Notes: generated by a model from the sequence alone, not told the origin. DNA of 64,000 nucleotides from Lepiota brunneoincarnata (GCA_023014365.1 JAEBUN010000019.1:186001-250000); one strand, 5' to 3'. Shown: positions 1 through 12,823, counted from the stretch's first letter. Made by a program: numbers and translations.

Positions 1-1743
1 ACTTGAGCATGTTGATTAGCATGTCATGGTGGTGTGTCTCAGGGCTAGAGAATACATCTCTGAGGAAGAACTAGTAATGTTATTTGTTAGGCTTGTGGGA
101 GGCCACCCTGGAATGGGATATTGTACCTGTAGTATTTGAGAAACCATTAAAATGATGGCAGGTGGATGCGAAGCCTAAAATCTAATAGCTACTACTTATA
201 CCTGACTGCTCTATTATTGTGTTCCTTTCCACTCAGAACAAGTTTGTCACCACTGTGACACCTGCTTGGGATGTCACTATTGTTGGGATGTCACTTTTGT
301 GACACCCACTTGATTGTCACAAGTGAGAACAAGGTGCCAGATGACAATAAAGTTGTTATGGGATACCTGGATACATTGTAGCCAACACATTTAAGTGCAA
401 GTTGGTGCTAGTGATACTACATACATACCATGACTGGAAGTTTCAGAATGCTATGAACCATATTCCCAGAACCAGCAGTTCCTAGAATCCATGCATCCTT
501 GAGGGCCACCTACCCCATAGTTGGAATGGGGAGTGATGATGGAGGCCTTGCGAGGATTGCAGGTGAGGTTGTGATGAAGCTGAGGGGGGAGTTGGGGCAT
601 CTTAGTAGCAGAGGATATTCATTGAGAGAGGTACTTGCTTGGGATAAAGTGACATACAAGGCTGTTCAGGTAGATGTCTTGCTTCATGTTTGAAATATCC
701 TGATCCCTGGCAGGAGTGCATTCATAGAGCGATAAACACTCATCTAGAACCTAATGAACCTTTTATAAAGCAAAGTTCAGAAAAGATCAAGATAGTTTGC
801 AAAGAGGTACATAGCTCAATGACTGCATCATGCAATCTAACTATGTCTATAGGTAAATAGTCAGTATCTGATTTTAAATAAATACCACAACAATTGGGTG
901 ACAATTGACTTTATACATGGTTTGCTTTGGAACTGCCAATGTAATAGATAAACTAGAGACTGCAGAGGCATAGCACAGACTTCACTTTTGCAAGGCTGTT
1001 TGTGCTAAAATCAAATTATTGCAAAGTCCACTTTAGAAGGGGTATCAAATCAAGACTGCTTGTCAATAGGAGCACATTTACAAGTTTTGCAAATGCTCCA
1101 TCCATGTCAGGCTCCAATATCTTTGGGATGTTGAGGAGAGGTATGTAGAGTGGAAGGCCATGGTTTGATGCCCATGTAAAAAAGTGGATTAGAATGGTTT
1201 GTATGGTTCCTGGAAGCAAATCGCTTGACAGCATCAAGTGGAATGCTATGTGGTAGCATCTGAACCTAGCATGCAGTTGCATATGTACCATCAGCAATTT
1301 TCCAGGTGGGCAATGACTTGAGGTAAGGATGACCAGTGAAGCATTCGTGTTCAGAGAGCAAAGTTGTTCTTGATCCAGAATGAGCTGATGATGTGAATCA
1401 GCATTCAATGCATTGAAGAGGGCATCTATGCTCTGTTTAGAGTGGTCAAACTACATGCTTGATGTCAATGGGAGATATTTTATTGTGGGATCATACATCA
1501 AGAGGGTATTAAGAAACATTGACTGGGACCCATGTGAATGAGATGCTCCAATACACATTTGCTTTGTGAGAAACTGGCAAGGGCAATAGGCATTGTTTTA
1601 CAGCTATTGATGAAAAGACAAAGCCTGGCTTGAGTGTGGGTACAAGGGGATATGTTTGCAGAAGATGGGATCTGAAAATAGGGAAAAGCTCTCCAAAACC
1701 ATATCCACTTGCAGAGTTCAGGACTCACATCCTCCAATGTAGG
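1..1743. other. Flank left of chromovirus A1, no assignable gene
   Basis: This sequence is split from 11401 onward by the A1 insertion; GTAGG at 1739-1743 is repeated at 11401-11405. Weak open frames exist on the plus strand (499-693, 64 aa) and the minus strand (1016-1408 and 1498-1851). None shows a motif I recognise, and the minus frames are interrupted. It may be a decayed gene or an older repeat. Confidence 0.4.
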
Positions 1744-2129
1744 TGTTACCCAGGTTAGGGGTTCGCTCTTGAGTAGCATGGCGTTCGTGGCAGGATGTCT
1801 ATACAGACTTGGTCCTGTCCTACTAGGCGTGACTTGGAGACGACGGAGCACTATAGTCCAGCTGGTTTAGAGGCAAAGAGTTATAGGAGGCAAGAACTTT
1901 ATAACACTAAGATAAGGATACAAGGTAGTGTACTGTATCCTTATATACTTCTAAGTGTGGCTGTACTCCTACTATAATAGTTTGGACCAGAGTAACTATG
2001 AGTCAGAGATAAGAAGACATGAGGCATATACTAAGAATAGTCCTTCTGATGTACACTACTGATGGTTTCATAGTGACATGGGAATGTAACCTAAAAGTAA
2101 CCATCCTTCTGATGTGGTTTCTGATAACA
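1744..2129 (-). repeat. A1 3' LTR
   Basis: 386 bp. It matches the LTR at 11015-11400 nearly base for base and also those at 51256-51641 and 58981-59262. The termini are TGTTACC and GATAACA on the plus strand. Confidence 0.95.
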
Positions 2130-2166
2130 TTAGGTCTGTTTCTAGAGTTGTTTTCCATACAACTCG

Positions 2167-3539
2167 TTAGTTTCCTTCTTCCAGGTATTTGGCTAGGTAG
2201 TTTGGTTCATAGTAATCGATCTGTGGTTGGTCGGTGGAGTCTGGTCTGGGGGGAATGACGGGAGAGAAGGTGGGAGTGGGGGTTCTGTGAAGATCGAGTA
2301 TAGTGGCAGTTTCTGGGGATGGGGGTTGTCCTGGATAAAAGATGTCATATAGAAGGCATCTGAAATGGGGACTTTCAATTCTTTCTTCTGGTGGGGTGAT
2401 TGGATTTTCTTCAGAAGGAACCGCATGGTTCTCCTGTAATGTTTGATTCGGCCACATCATCAGTAGCATTCCTCGTAGTAATCGTCATGGGTGAGGTCAA
2501 TGTATTGATGGTGAGTTGTGGGAGTGGTCGAGGGACAGGTTGTAGGATTTCTGGAGTAAGGGGCATGTCGAGTCTTTCGACTTGGGCATTTGGTCCATTT
2601 ATGGCATGGTTGGAAGACAGGCGCAGTGGGGACATCTATATTTGATGCAGTCATATGAGTAATGCCCTGGGGCATATTGCTTGCATCCGAGGCAGGCAAA
2701 TTGGGGGCAATCCATGGCCCAGTGTCCTGTGTGTCTGCATTGGATGCAGACTAATCTGTCAGGTGGTTTGGGGGTTGGTTTGTGAGTGAACGGGGTTGGG
2801 GGAGTTCCGAATCGGGACATTGTTATTGGCGACAGTGTGGGTGGTGTCCTTGGTGGGGGTGAGAAGTCTGAAGGGATTTCTGATACTGGTGGGCTTTCTT
2901 CCCTTGTTGGGGATGGTGGTGATGATAGCGGCAGTGGTCATCATGGTAGTGGTGGGAATGGTTGTGGTGGGGGACTGCAAGGTATGTACCTCATTTTGTT
3001 TGGGTAGGTTCTTCAACACCTCAGACATGAGGCCTGATCTTGAGTGGAGAAGTCGCTCAAGTGATTCTGCCCAGGCACATTGCATATTGTACGCAGTAGC
3101 GAGAGCCTTAGTCTGTCGTACGTGGTGGGTATAGTCGTACCAGAGTTGTCAGGTTGTATTCTGAAATTGAAGTGTGTTCCAGTTTAGTTGTAAAGGCTCC
3201 GTCGGTGGCAGCCTCACACAGATCTCTGTCAGAAGGGTGATCTGGTCCATATGATCGTACTCCAGCTGTATGGTATCTAAGGGAGGTGGCTGGGGCAGCT
3301 GTTGGTTCTGGGGTGTTGTTGGGGTCAGGGGTCTTGTCCCTGAGGGAGGCGTATGTTGCGGCGAAGGTGTGAGAAGGGGTGTAGGGAGATGGGGCTGGAA
3401 CAGGAGTTGTCTGAAGTGTAGTATGTTCGATGCTTGCATTGTTTATGATGATGACAGAGGATGATGAGGAAGTTGGTGAGGGTGTTGTTGAAAAAGGGGG
3501 AGTAGTTTGGGGGCGAGTGAGGTCAAGGTTCATGGGCAT
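2167..3539 (-). pseudogene. A1 extra 3' ORF with tandem zinc knuckles
   Basis: A sense-strand ORF between the chromodomain and the 3' LTR, the position an env gene takes in other retroelements; nothing here looks like an envelope protein. The start at 3539 gives MPMNLDL, conserved in A2 at 53032. The protein would be Pro/Ser/Thr-rich at the N-terminus, then a gag-like stretch (about 3060-3250), then a proline-rich linker. Near 2590-2760 come cysteine motifs in a row: a classic CX2CX4HX4C knuckle, then a CX2CX6HX4C motif, and the start of a third. Frameshifts break the frame near 3110 and near 2600. The role is unknown; RNA or DNA binding is inferred from the knuckles. The matching region of A2 has the same order, so this is a family trait. 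Confidence 0.7.
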
Positions 3540-3752
3540 CTTTAAGTACTGTTTGGTGTGGGAGCGAAGTTGTCTTTGGTTGGTTCTGGTGGATTCCTGT
3601 TCTTTCTGGAGAATTCCATGAGCTTCTTTATACTCGGTTAAGTATTCTTCGGCATTTGCGTGGAGTGTTTCATCAGGTGATCCATTCAGTTCTCCATGTG
3701 GGAGTATCCTTTCCATTTGATGTAATATTGAAGTTTTCCACAGTGTTGGCGG

Positions 3753-5065
3753 TGATACGCCAATTTCACGCCTATACATGAATTCTGTACTCCGGAATGA
3801 TTCTCTACATAGAATCATTGGCTATATCATTAAAGAACTCTATAGAGGATTGGTACTATATCCTGTAGTAGCCAGTTTGACCGAACTAAGGATATTCAAG
3901 CCTTGGAAGTGTTCAAACCAGCTCATTATCACTAAGCTTAGTGAACCAAGCTATCAGAATGCTCTCCGGAGGGATTCAGGACTCTACATAGCCTATCGAG
4001 TATACCCCGGTCACATCAAGGGACCTTACGAGCAGTTTTCTGATGAACCCGAATGCGTTTGAACATAAAAGAATGTACCTAGCAGCTGTCGCAGGCGTAT
4101 TACGTCTATAGCGAGTGCAATAATGATGACCGGGCCACAGAATGGAACGTCCAACGTTCGGGAGGCAATACCCTGATGCCCAAAACCCTAGAAATATCAA
4201 AAACTCCTAATTAACAAGTGCTTTGTGGGTCCCGGCACTTCGGCATACTGCTTAACTGAGATTAATTACAACTGGATCAAGGGATTGTCCATCCAGCTAT
4301 ACATTCCGATCATAATTGATCCAGGAAACTTAACTGCGCTTGCGTGGACGCAGATAATGCAGACGAGCACGGAACATGTCTGGCTGGATTGCCATTCGTT
4401 AATCAGAGAAAAACCCATAACCCAGGGTGAGGTAGAAATGCTGCTGAACCTTCCAAAATGTTCTACAATGCCTGTAACAATTAAGCTTATTGTTTTCTAT
4501 TTCATATTTACTATCTCTCGTATGTATCTAAACAATATAAATACGGTTCGCACTTGTTCGTGAAGAAGGAAGAGGTCTCACCCCCGCTTCCACATGCAAG
4601 TCTGCCGAGCCAGTGATCAAGAACATGGTTTCAGAGGGCTATTTAGTGTGCGTCGTTAAGTGTGATTTCTTCGGTCGTCGACCAACCCAGAGACAGAGAC
4701 AGAGACCAGAGTTTAGAGTTTAGAGTTCCAGAGTGCTTAGAGACAGAGACAGAGACAGAGACCAGAGTTCAGAGACCAGAGACCAGAGACCAGAGACCCA
4801 GCGCTTTGAATTGGCAGGGATTGTCCTTTCATTGTTACACCGTACAGCTAAGATAACTTCAACGGCTGTTTGTTAACCTCTAAAAACACTACTCTCTTGA
4901 ATTTCGCTGTCAGAACGCACCCCCAGAACACCCTAAAAGATGAAACTGTTCATTATCTATCTCATTCCACTTGTATTAGCTTAAGCTTATCGAATTGCGG
5001 CTAAGCTTAGTGAAAACAAGCCCACTATCTATATTAAAACCTACGAAAGTTTCTCCACCTTTTCA
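3753..5065 (+). repeat. Solo LTR B1 (long LTR family B)
   Basis: 1313 bp, starting TGATACGCC and ending CCTTTTCA. The same unit occurs at 21712, 35878, 44633 and 59263, always on the plus strand. A2 provides the empty site (TTGGCAGGTGATTT near 53241-53256). Here the GCAGG lies after the right end (5066-5070), with a one-base-shorter copy GCGG before the left end, so this is a target duplication. It contains a TATA-like AATATAAATACGG near 4535 and an AGACAGAGAC-type simple repeat near 4680-4800. It has no internal coding region, so I call it a solo LTR. Confidence 0.85.
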
Positions 5066-5114
5066 GCAGGTGATTTAGAATGGCTTCTATTTCGTATTCT
5101 TCTTCTTCATTGAT

Positions 5115-5502
5115 TGTTATCAGAAACCACATCAGAAGGACGGTTACTTTTAGCTCACATTCCCATGTCACTATGAAACTATCAGTAGTGTACATCAGAA
5201 GGACTATTCTTAGTATACGCCTCATGTTTTCTTATCTCTGACTCATAGTTACCCCTGGTCCGAACCATTATAGTAGGAGTACAGCCACACTTAGGAGTAT
5301 ATAAGGATACAGTACAATACCTTGTATCCTTATCTTAGTGTTATACAGTTCTTGCCTCCTATATCTCTTTGCCCTTAAACCGGCTGGACTATAGTGCTCC
5401 GTCGTCTCCAAGTCACTGCCTAGTAGGACAAGACTAATGTCTGTATAGACATCTTGCCACGAAAGCCAGTGCTACTCAAGAGCGAACCCCTAACCCAGGT
5501 AA
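5115..5502 (+). repeat. Solo LTR A', inverted family-A LTR inside A1
   Basis: About 388 bp. It is the reverse complement of the A1 LTRs, starting TGTTATCAG and ending CCCAGGTAA. A2 has the uninterrupted site (TTCATTGATGATATCTGG near 53284). Here TTGAT precedes the LTR and TGATGAT follows it, so a 5-bp duplication with a small loss at the right end fits. It lies only 49 bp from solo LTR B1, in the chromodomain-coding part of pol. Confidence 0.85.
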
Positions 5503-5504
5503 TG

Positions 5505-8500
5505 ATGATGTCTGGTGGTGGTGGAGTCGGATGAGATCCGTATGCTTCTTTTTCGGTATATGGGGTTAGAAGGTTTCTGTGGAATACCGGGTGTATTTTC
5601 CATTTGATCGGAAGTTTTAGTTTGTAAGTGAGTGGTGATAAGACTTCTGAGATAAGGAAAGGTCCTAGTCATTTTGGGGATATTTTGTTGGAAATGAAGG
5701 GGAGTTTGAGGTTCTTGGCTTCTAGCCATACCTTTTGACGTGTTTCAAGGGGTTTGACGGTTCTTCTGGTTCTTTGTTTCATAATATTGGCGGAGAGTTG
5801 ATGTGCCGCATGTGCTTCTTTTCTGGCATCATCAAGGAGTCTGATACGTTCATCTACTGATGGAAAGTTTGATGTTTCCATTACCGTGGGTATTGGCAGA
5901 GGGTTGTATCCCATGATTAGTTCAAATGGGGATTTCTGCCTTGAGGCATGTATTTTGGAGTTGTGTGCAAACTCAGCAATAGGAAGGGTTTCTGACCAGT
6001 CAAGAGGGTTTCTGGTGCAGTATATGGCGAGGTAGGTTTCGATTTCCTGATTGTATTGTTCGGTGGAACCATCTGTCTGGGGATGGTATGCAGTTGAGAA
6101 TGCCTGTTGGATGTTTAGACGTTTGGTTAGTTGTCGGAGGGAGTTGGCAGCAAATCTGGGGTCTCGATCCAATATGATTTTATCAGGGTAATCCAAATCT
6201 GGTGAAGACCTTTTTCTATTAATAGTCAGTCCGATGTCATCGGTGTTTGATTGATCTGATGTTGGGATGAAAATTACCCCCTTCGTAAGGCTGTGGTCCA
6301 CCACGGACAATATCGTGTTATGGCCGGCACTAGGCGGTAGACTGGTGATAAGATCCCATGAGATCTGGGCAAATGGGCGTTTGGAGGATGATGGCGGGAC
6401 CGGTTGAGTTGGTGCGTGGTCCGGTCTGCATATGATCTTGTGTTGCTGACATTCTGGACAGCCTTTGACATAGTTCTTTATGAACATCGACATTCCTGGC
6501 CAATATACTTCTTTCTTGGCAAGGTGGTATGTTTCCTGTTCTCCAGGGTGGCCATGTGTAGGGTGGTCATGGTATCTTGCGATGACATTGTGTCTGAGTT
6601 GGAGGTCTTCTGGAATGATGACACATTCTTGGAACGTGAGGAGTGGACCATTTGGGGTCGGAACTGTTCTGAAGTCTTTATCGGTGGCGTTAGGATGGGT
6701 TTCTTTCAGGAGTTTGAACATTTTGGTGGTTCTAGCGTCATATTTGGGTGATTCCATGATTCTTTCTTGGAGTTTCATATCGACAATGGCGATAAAGAGG
6801 TGTTCTGGGAGTATTGTGACTAAGTGTTGATCTTCCATGTTGACCGTGGTGACAAAAAGGTTTTTTGGAAGTATGGTGACATCTTCGTTATCTTTATCCT
6901 CATCAGGGATGTGGTCTGGATGTCTTGATAGGGCGTCTGGTGCAGGAATTTTTGATCCTGGGATATGTTCCAGTTTGAAGTTGTAGTCGGCGAGGGTCTG
7001 TACCCATCGTGCTTGTCAGCAGTTGATTTTCTGGGGTTTGCACCAGTATGTGAGGTTCTGGTGGTCTGTTCTGATATGGACGGTATGGGGGCTGCCAAGG
7101 AGGTAATGGCGCCATTCTTTGAGGGCTCAGATAATAGTGAGGAGTTCCCTGTCATCGATATCGTAGTTACGTTCCACTGGTCCAAATGTTTTTGAATAGA
7201 ATGATATGGGTTTTCATATGCCATTGATGTCATATTGGTATAGGACAGCTCCTGATGCAAATTTGGAAGCGTCGGCTTCTATTTCGAAGGGTTTTGTGGA
7301 GTCAGGCATGAGTAATACTGGTTCCTTTAAGAATTCGTTCTTGAGCGTTTCGAACGCTTTCTGTTGTTCTTCTTTCCATTCAAATTTGTTCGATTTTGAA
7401 AGGAGTTGGTTCAGGGGTTTGGTGTGGTGGGAGTAGCTGCAGATGAACTTCCAGTAGAAGTTACAGAATCCGATGAATTTCCGAATATGTCAGACTGTCT
7501 TCAGCACTGGCCTAGTCTTCTATCCCCTTGAGTTTTCCGGGGTCCATTTTGATCTTGTCTGGTGTGATGATCATGCCGAGATATTTGAGTTGTTGTTTGT
7601 TAAACTTGCATTTCTCCGTTTTGAGGTAGAGGTCGTTTTCCTGCAGGATCTGCAGTACTTTTTCCATAAGTCAGTCGGTTTCTTCTTGAGTTTTACCATA
7701 GATTAGGATATCATCCATGTAGATGATGATTCCTCCTTTCTCCATTATTTCGGAGAATAATGTGTCCATCATATGTTGGAATGTTGTGGGACTATTGCAG
7801 AGTCCGAAAAACATGACAGTCGGTTTGAAAAGACCCATGGGAGTCTTGAACGCTGCTTTCCATTGATCGCCATCTTTGATTCTGACGTTATTGTATCCTA
7901 GGCAGACATTGAGCTTAGTAAAGTACTTAGCTCCTTTGAGTTTGTCCATGATAGAGGAAATCATGGGGATTGGGTAGGCATTTTTGACTGGTGTGATTGT
8001 TTAGATAATGATAATCTTGGCAGGGTTGGAGGTCTCCTCCTTTCTTGGCAACAAAGAAGAAGGGTGATGCCATAGGGGATCTTGAGGGGCGGATGTACCC
8101 TTTTCAGGAGGTTTTCGTCTATGAATTCCTTTAGTGCTTTTTCTTCGGCAGGTGCCACTTAATAGGGTTTCATCGATTTTGCTTCAAATGTTGGTTTTAG
8201 TTTGATTTCATGATCAAACGTTCTTGATGGTGGGAATCATTTGGAGGCTTTCTTGTTGAATATTTTAGCCCATTGGGCGAATCTCTGAGGAATCTCAGGG
8301 TGGTTCCTTGTTTGATTCTGGTTGTTTCCCTTTTTGGGTTGCCAATTTTGTTGGGTTGTGTTGTTCGTTGTGGAGCAGTTGTGGCATGTGTTGCTTTGGC
8401 AGTTTACTTCTAATGGGATTAGAAGCATCGGGTTCATTTCTCTTTCTAAAGAGAAGGTGTCGAGGTCAACATTTGACAGGTTGATGTATTCTTCAGGGTT

Positions 8501-8925
8501 TTCCTTGGGTTGGGAGGTCTTTCCAGCCATTATATCCATGGCAATGGAATTGAGTTTGACAGGTCATTGCAGGGTCCTGAGGAGTTTGGAAAAGTCCTAG
8601 GTGGTTGATTTGGGGTTTCCAAGAGAACGTCTTGGTCTTTCAGTTGATGTCAGGGGTTGTATTGTTCCAACCAGGGAAATTCGATGATGAGGTCTTTCTC
8701 ACCAGTGTTTGTGACATACGCTTCTAACATGCAGTCTCTTCCATCGATGATGGTTCTGATTTTGATGTATTCATGGATCTTGCCATGTTGATTATCAGTT
8801 CCGTCAACATTACTGAGTGGAATTGGTTGGTCTAGTCGCTTGGTTTGATAACCATGTCGTTCAACAACTTTGTGGGAAATGAAGTTCCCTTGGGCTCCTG
8901 AGTCTATCAGGGCGGTGATGGCCAC
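5505..8925 (-). pseudogene. A1 pol: protease, RT, RNase H, integrase
   Basis: The polyprotein that copies and inserts the element. Protease: 8650-8925, active site DSGAQGNF. RT: 7671-8158, catalytic YMDD present, but the upstream FTKLDV motif reads FTKLNV. RNase H: about 6820-7260. Integrase: 5669-6838, with the zinc-binding HPTHGHPG...CPEC motif, WDLIT (first Asp), LDRDPRF (second Asp) and DGSTEQ (Glu). The chromodomain begins EYEIEAILNH at about 5066-5110 and, after the two solo LTRs, continues upstream near 3600-3750 (IKWKGYSH, then NAEEYLTEYKEAHG in another frame). Many frameshifts and stops separate the domains, so no functional product is expected. Confidence 0.9.
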
Positions 8926-9101
8926 GGGTTTTGATGTCTGTTCACTCCAAATTTCAATGGGTAAGAAAAGGGATCATTTATTCGGGGATAGTCATAATTG
9001 TACAGAGTTTATCGAGAAAGTGTCCTTCTGGGAGTGAGAGTACGAAATATCCTTCTGAGTTCTGGAACGTGCAGGGGCACATTGATCAACAGCATTCCTT
9101 T

Positions 9102-10640
9102 TTAAAAATCCTGAAATGGACGCATCTCCGGATCCTTGGCTAGTGCAGAGTGGAGTTCTTGTTGGAGCTCAGGATCAAGATCATTGACCATTTGGTGCAT
9201 CTGAGATGTGACTTCTGCGACAGCAAGGGAATACTTGCATTGTGGTGATTGTTGTGTATTCCGGTTTGGAAATCCAGGACGGGTGTTTTGTTGTCCAGGG
9301 AAGGGACGATTGGGGTTTCTTGCAGGGTGAGGGGGATTAGTACGCATTCCTGGGAAGTGTCTAGCTGGTGGTGGTTGAGGGCATTTGCTAACCCAATGAT
9401 CCTTGGCTCCACATCGGAAGCATTCTTGATTTTGGTATGATTTCATTTGTTGTCTGGTGACAATGGCATCTAGTTCCAATGATTCTTGAGTGGAGTTTTC
9501 TTCGGCATATTCCAGTTGGGGTATTTCAGGGTAAGGATCTTCGAAGCCTTCTTCTACTGTTGCATGGTCTATTTCCATGGTGTGAGCCAGTTTGTTGGCT
9601 CAGGTGTACCAAGCAGCAATAGTTGTTGGAGGATTTTCCGATTTGTCAATCTTCATGGCAATATGGTGGTCAATTGCCTTACAGTATAGATTGATCAGGG
9701 TGCGATCTTCATTTAGCCCAGATTGACAGACAAGTTCTTTGAACTGAGCGTTGAATTCAGTCATTGGTTTGCCTGCTTGGTGCAGGGTTTGAAGTCTGGT
9801 ATGCGCGTACGCATGTTCATCTGCTGGGGTGAAGTTGGCTCTGAGCCGGGCAGTGAAGTTGTCCCATGACTCCATGGCTATAGGTTGCCCTTGTTGGGTT
9901 TGGGCATTTCTCTCATGAAGGTATTGTCTAGCCCAGGCTCAGGCATCTCCTGATTGCATTGTCAAAAGGACAAATAGGGTCCTGGTGAGGTCAGTGTTGT
10001 AAGTGGTCGCATTAGCGAGCACGTAAACTTTGCATTGGAAGATCCAATCTTTGAACAGTCTTCTAGTTCCATCGAAGGCAATGGGTTTGAGGAGTCCTGC
10101 CAGTAAGGCTAGGGTGCGGTTGGCGCAGGTAATGCAGGTGGTTGTGGATCGGAATCCGATTGGTTGTCGTCTGTTATATAGACGTCAGAGTCGTTATCTG
10201 CTGGGGGAGTTCTTCCCTGATTTACTGCATATTCGTGGTGTGTGAGTAAGTTTTCTTCCAATTTGGAAAGCTCTCTTGGTTGTTTAAGGGCGTATTCAAG
10301 TCTTTGAAGTTTGTAGTCATTTAATGGGTTGACTTTAGCACGGTATTCTTTGGCTTGTTTGCGTCTTCTTTCTTCTTGTTCATAGTGTTCCTTTAATTCT
10401 CTTTCGTGTTGTATTCTTTGTTGTTCTGCTAGTTCGTCGGCAAAACTTGTTCTTGTGCATGTTGATGTACTTGGAGTGGGTGAGTTGAATGGAGATGGAG
10501 GGTAGAATGGGGATGGTGTTTGAGTGGGAATAGGATTTCTTCTGGGATCCGGGTTTTGGGTTCCTGATCCTGAGATTCTACTTCTCGATTTGGGAGGAGG
10601 TGATGGAGTTTCTTCGGGCTGAGAATTTCTTTGGAGGCAT
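9102..10640 (-). pseudogene. A1 gag with CCHC zinc knuckle
   Basis: The structural protein that packages element RNA. A likely start at 10640 gives MPPKKFSARR; an in-frame stop follows after about 20 codons. A charged, coiled-coil-like stretch rich in E, R and K spans about 10120-10440. The retrotransposon gag core (MESWDNFTARLRANF) runs 9600-9875. A CX2CX4HX4C knuckle (CFRCGAKDHWVSKC) lies near 9385-9430. Stops near 9600 and frameshifts near 10000 break it. Relative to A2 it has lost part of a Pro/Val-rich repeat near 10110. Confidence 0.85.
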
Positions 10641-11014
10641 GGTGGCAGTTGTCTAGCAATCGATTATCGCTAGAAGGATGAAAAATTGTGTTGCAATGAT
10701 GGATATTCCTGAGTACAGGTTCCACAATCTGACGACACAGCAGTGACAAGGGCACTGTGATATGTTCAAGTTCTAAGGTGATGATTTGGTAGGCGATGAG
10801 GGATGGTGGTGGAAGTAAAAATGAAAATGAGTAGGTAAGCCAGATCTTCTGGTGGGGCGAGTTTGAGAGACATAGCGATGGCTACACAGAGAAGGCGGTT
10901 TTCTTTCATTTGTCGTTTTAAACGACCAGGGCACCTCGATGTGTTCAGTACGTCGGCAGAGCAGAGTAGAGTGGAGGGCAAGCGAGAGATAAGCAGCAAA
11001 GTATCTTAGTGTTT

Positions 11015-11400
11015 TGTTACCTGGGTTAGGGGTTCACTCTTGAGTAGCACGGCATTCATGGCAGGATGTCTATACAGACTTGGTCCTGTCCTACTAGGCG
11101 CGACTTGGAGATGACGGAGCACTATAGTCCAGCCGGTTTAGAGGCAAAGAGTTATAGGAGGCAAGAACTTTATAACACTAAGATAAGGATACAAGGTAGT
11201 GTACTGTATCCTTATATACTTCTAAGTGTGGCTGTACTCCTACTATAATAGTTCAGACCAGAGTAACTATGAGTCAGAGATAAGAAGACATGAGGCATAT
11301 ACTAAGAATAGTCCTTCTGATGTACACTACTGATGGTTTCATAGTGACATGGGAATGTAACCTAAAAGTAACCGTCCTTTTGATGTGGTTTCTGATAACA
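11015..11400 (-). repeat. A1 5' LTR
   Basis: 386 bp, near-identical to 1744-2129. The close match between the two LTRs despite a wrecked interior suggests fairly recent insertion of an already defective element, or gene conversion. GTAGG follows at 11401-11405. Confidence 0.95.
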
Positions 11401-12815
11401 GTAGGTGAGATTGATAGGTGATCCTTTAATGGTTTCCCTATGTTTGCACTTGTTGTTGTCTTGACATTTAATTGGCTGAAGGTGAGGGGATTTTGGGCAG
11501 CTATTTTGTGGTGCACAAGATCAGGATTCAAAAACTGATTTCTCAAGAACCTCAGATGGAGTGACAGAGAAGCATGATTTGGACAACTCGTCAAACATGC
11601 CATCCTCCAATGGAAGCACTGGAAGTCCAAGCAAAGGAGTATATCCCTCCTGGGATTGATAACCAATTATGCCTTGTATATGTTCAAATTCAAGTGCTGA
11701 TGCATCAAACAGGGACCCATTGGCTAGAGTTTAGTTTCAAATGTACTCCTGGGGCCACAAGCAAAACAAAGTTCACAGTGACATTCCAGAGTCATTGGGT
11801 CACCAGTGAAGGCAATGTGACCAAATTCTGGGGTTGAATCAGTTTTTGAGCTGTGTGAATGGGAGTAGGAAGCTGATATGAGAGATGGGCAGAGCGACAA
11901 GACATGATTGTGGAAGCAACTCCTGGGAATTGGAGCCTCAGATACAGCTGCCATTTGATAGACCACATCAATGACCATAGTTGAGATGGTCTTGTAGGTA
12001 ACTGATAGGACAGCTTTTGAATTCCCTGGCCAGTACACTGTATTGTCTGAGACCTTTGTGTGGTCCTCCAACAGGAATGGGTATGGCTGCAGGTATGACA
12101 GCCATTAGAAGCCATCAATTGTAAGATGATTGCATGTTTTCATATTCATTGAGCCAGATGGTCCTCCTGCTAGGATAAATGATGCAGAGATGTGAATGGG
12201 AAGATTGAAGGATATAGGAAGGGGAAGCATTGAGAATAGGTCATGGCTACTGGCAGGCAACTGGCAAGCAGCAACCCAAGCAACTGGGGGTATCCTGAGG
12301 CAATACTGTTCATGTAGTGAGGAAGGGGATGTTGCAATTTATTTGTGTACTGTGATGGAGGTGACACATCAGACTTGAGATCTGAACAGAGTGCTGGATA
12401 TTGAGACTGTATGGGCAACCCACCTAAAACCACTACCATACTGATTTCTTCTTCCGGTAGCCACCAGAATTGCATTGTGTGCACCTTGTGAGCATTACCT
12501 ATCATGCCCTTCCTCACCCCTGTGAGACCTGCACCAGAATGCCAAGAGCCAGGTGAAGTGAGGCCAAGAATGATGGGGATGTGTCATAGGGCTAATGGGT
12601 TGCATGATAGACTTGAAAGGAGAAAAGAAAACATATTGTTCAAGGAAGTGATATTAATGAAAGTTTAAAAGTTGCTGAAAGAAAAAGAGAACATAGACAA
12701 AGTAGAGGAAGGGGCTATTGATAATTGTTCACTTTTTACATAGTCTTAGCAATAGCTACTGTCTGAACCATCTATTTGGTTTGTCCAAATTTGGATCCAT
12801 ATGAACTATTGTCTG
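11401..12815. other. Flank between A1 and the KDZ element, no assignable gene
   Basis: This continues the sequence of 1-1743 and abuts the KDZ target duplication. Open frames of about 90-115 aa occur on both strands (11574-11837 plus; 11724-12118 and 12170-12517 minus). None shows a motif I know and no pair forms a convincing spliced gene. Confidence 0.4.
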
Positions 12816-12823
12816 GTTCCAAC

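Larger units (their letters stand above)
1744..11400 (-). mobile_element. Complete Ty3/gypsy chromovirus, family A, copy A1
   Basis: Two 386-bp direct LTRs (1744-2129 and 11015-11400) start TGTTAC and end TAACA on the plus strand. They are flanked by a perfect 5-bp duplication GTAGG (1739-1743 and 11401-11405). Reading on the minus strand the order is gag, protease, RT, RNase H, integrase, chromodomain and an extra 3' ORF, so it belongs to the Ty3/gypsy chromoviruses. Two solo LTRs (3753-5065 and 5115-5502) interrupt the chromodomain region. Without them the element is about 8 kb. Stops and frameshifts throughout make it non-autonomous. A second copy, A2, lies at 51256-59262. Confidence 0.95.

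Noticed and set aside
1016..1851. Minus-strand frames as a host gene
   Set aside because: Frames are short, broken and without recognisable motifs; the two do not join by obvious splice sites.
2786..3134. Gly/Val/Ser-rich plus-strand frames
   Set aside because: They are the complement of the Pro/Thr-rich linker of the A1 3' ORF and have no independent motif; the same holds at 52193-52648.
4680..4810. AGACAGAGAC repeats as a CRISPR-like array
   Set aside because: Short imperfect simple repeats inside LTR B, without spacers, present in every B copy; the genome is eukaryotic.
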